5,579 nucleotides of DNA, from contig JALTHV010000007.1 in the NCBI GenBank assembly GCA_027004315.1, positions 1 through 5,579 on the forward strand, given 5' to 3'. Source of the DNA: Deltaproteobacteria bacterium (GTDB taxonomy: Bacteria > Desulfobacterota > Dissulfuribacteria > Dissulfuribacterales > UBA3076). Below the pieces are notes generated by a model. That model saw nothing but the letters and a program-made list of their open reading frames with translations, was not told the DNA's origin and ran no database searches. Of the stretch, positions 4,108-5,579 are shown piece by piece (the stretch's first letter is position 1; the number at the start of each line of letters is the position of its first letter). Made by a program: the position numbers and the translations under genes.

Positions 4108-5579
4108 ATGAAAGAGTTATCAGCCGTCCAGATTCGAGACCTCTTTTTGGATTTTTTTTCAAGAAGGGGCCATGTAATAGTCCCAAGCTCCCCATTAATC
4201 CCTGCAGGAGATCCATCGCTCCTATTCACCAATGCCGGCATGGTCCAGTTCAAGAAGGTCTTTCTTGGAGAAGAAATCAGGTCTTATGTGCGCGCGGCCT
4301 CCTGCCAGAAGTGCATGAGGGCCGGAGGAAAGCACAATGATCTCGAAAATGTCGGGTATACTGCCCGTCACCATACCTTTTTTGAGATGCTTGGGAATTT
4401 CTCCTTTGGTGACTACTTCAAGGAAGAGGCCATATCCCTTGCCTGGGAATTTCTTACAAGAGAAATAGGGCTGCCTGTAGAAAAGCTGTGGGTAACGACA
4501 TTCAGAGACGATGATGAGGCAGCAGGACTGTGGCCAAGAGTGACCGGGATCTCTCCAGATCGTGTGGTAGGACTTGGAGAAAAAGACAACTTTTGGGCCA
4601 TGGGGGACACAGGTCCCTGTGGACCCTGTTCAGAGATATTTATAGACCAGGGACCTGGAGTGGGCTGTGGCAGGCCAGGGTGTAGTGTGGCCTGTGACTG
4701 TGACCGCTTCCTGGAGCTCTGGAACCTGGTGTTTATGCAGTTTTTCCGGGACAGATCCGGCAAGCTGACTCCACTTCCCAGGCCCTGTATTGATACCGGG
4801 CTGGGCCTTGAGCGTCTGGCTGCAACATGTCAGGGGAGACAGAGTAATTATGACAGCGACCTCTTTGCAGGTCTCCTGTCGCATATACAGAGGCTGTCAG
4901 GCTATAGGTATGGCCAGGACCATCTCTCAGATGTGGCCATGAGGGTCATAGCAGACCATGCAAGGGCCAGTGCCTTTCTCATTGCAGATGGGGTTACCCC
5001 TTCAAATGAGGGAAGGGGATATGTCTTGAGGCGTATTATCCGCAGGGCGGCCCGGTATGGAAGGGTCCTGGGGCTCAAGGACCCATTTATCAGCTCAGTG
5101 GCAGAGGTCCTTATCAGGGAGATGGGGGGAATCTATCCAGAACTGAAAAAGGCATCCGGCTTCCTTGGCAAGGTCATATACCATGAGGAGTCCCGCTTTG
5201 GCGAGACCCTGGAATCCGGGCTCCGTATCCTCGACGATGAAATCACCAGGCTCAGAGATAGGGGAGAGGCAGAGATCCCTGGAGATTTTGCATTCAGGCT
5301 CTATGACACCTATGGCCTGCCTGTGGACATACTCCTGGATGTGGCCAGAGAACAGGGCATGCAGGTCGATCAGGCAGGTTATGAAGAGGCAAGGGCAAGG
5401 CAGAGGATGCAGTCAAAAAAGACCCACAGAGACACAGTAACAGAGAAACTGCCAGAGATATACAAGAGGTTCCTGGATGCAGGCATGGGTAAAGAATTCG
5501 TGGGCTATGAGACCCTATTCAGTGATTCTGAGGTCCTTGCACTGGTGAGAGATGGCAGGGCTGTGGAGCAGGCCCCTGC
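4108..5579 (+). CDS. alaS: Alanyl-tRNA synthetase (partial, 3' end beyond right edge)
   Basis: A class II synthetase that charges tRNA-Ala. The frame is open for 490 codons to the edge, about 56% of the usual ~875. The catalytic core is complete: the motif 1 region ends in LLFTNAGMVQFKKVFLG, motif 2 contains CQKCMRAGGKHNDLENVGY (66-84) and RHHTFFEMLGNFSFGDYFK (87-105), GPCGPCSEI spans 169-177, and motif 3 is DTGLGLERL (229-237). The tRNA-recognition helical domain follows, with SNEGRGYVLRRIIRRAARYG at roughly 300-319. The editing domain with its HxxxH zinc motif and the C-Ala domain lie mainly beyond the window. A four-cysteine cluster (187, 192, 196, 198) precedes DRFLELWNLVFMQF. The ATG is four bases after the recA stop. 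The nearest purine-rich site, AGAGGAA, is about 13 bases away inside recA, so translation may depend on coupling to recA. Confidence 0.98.
   Translation, partial: MKELSAVQIRDLFLDFFSRRGHVIVPSSPLIPAGDPSLLFTNAGMVQFKKVFLGEEIRSYVRAASCQKCMRAGGKHNDLENVGYTARHHTFFEMLGNFSFGDYFKEEAISLAWEFLTREIGLPVEKLWVTTFRDDDEAAGLWPRVTGISPDRVVGLGEKDNFWAMGDTGPCGPCSEIFIDQGPGVGCGRPGCSVACDCDRFLELWNLVFMQFFRDRSGKLTPLPRPCIDTGLGLERLAATCQGRQSNYDSDLFAGLLSHIQRLSGYRYGQDHLSDVAMRVIADHARASAFLIADGVTPSNEGRGYVLRRIIRRAARYGRVLGLKDPFISSVAEVLIREMGGIYPELKKASGFLGKVIYHEESRFGETLESGLRILDDEITRLRDRGEAEIPGDFAFRLYDTYGLPVDILLDVAREQGMQVDQAGYEEARARQRMQSKKTHRDTVTEKLPEIYKRFLDAGMGKEFVGYETLFSDSEVLALVRDGRAVEQAP

Noticed and set aside
5165..5440. Plus-strand open frame inside alaS
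   Set aside because: It lies wholly within the continuous AlaRS frame and has no recognisable product; it is a shadow frame.

Overview
The window reads as an ordinary chromosomal segment from an anaerobic-type Gram-negative bacterium, most likely a deltaproteobacterium in the broad sense (Desulfobacterota or a relative). This is inferred from gene content and protein style: QueH instead of QueG, an AmpG permease, a small Tat-type Rieske protein, and recA next to alaS. No rRNA or other decisive marker is present, so the placement is tentative.

Layout. The left third is on the minus strand. A Rieske iron-sulfur protein runs off the left edge (1-386). It is preceded by, and overlaps by four bases, a small two-helix DUF2905 membrane protein (383-604). 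Next upstream is queH, epoxyqueuosine reductase of the queuosine tRNA pathway (687-1283). The rest is on the plus strand: ampG, a muropeptide permease (1499-2782); recA (3051-4103); and the first 56% or so of alaS, alanyl-tRNA synthetase (4108-5579, cut by the right edge). recA and alaS are four bases apart with no recX between them. Apart from these likely co-transcribed pairs, the genes do not form one pathway.

The most interesting content lies in the two gaps around ampG. Each holds a ~150-bp palindromic element (1321-1470 and 2786-2936) with a 32-nt stem, a ~49-nt central loop and related terminal inverted repeats. The central loops are near-identical but in opposite orientation. Each element has its own 8-bp target-site duplication: GAGTCAAT for the first, ATTGAAGC for the second. 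They are therefore best read as two independent insertions of one MITE-like non-autonomous element. One insertion duplicated the -35 hexamer of the putative leaderless queH promoter. The other used the ampG stop codon as part of its target.

Smaller signals include a perfect TATAAT -10 box before the DUF2905-Rieske pair and four near-tandem 9-nt units just ahead of the recA ribosome binding site. No RNA genes, CRISPR array or transposase were found.
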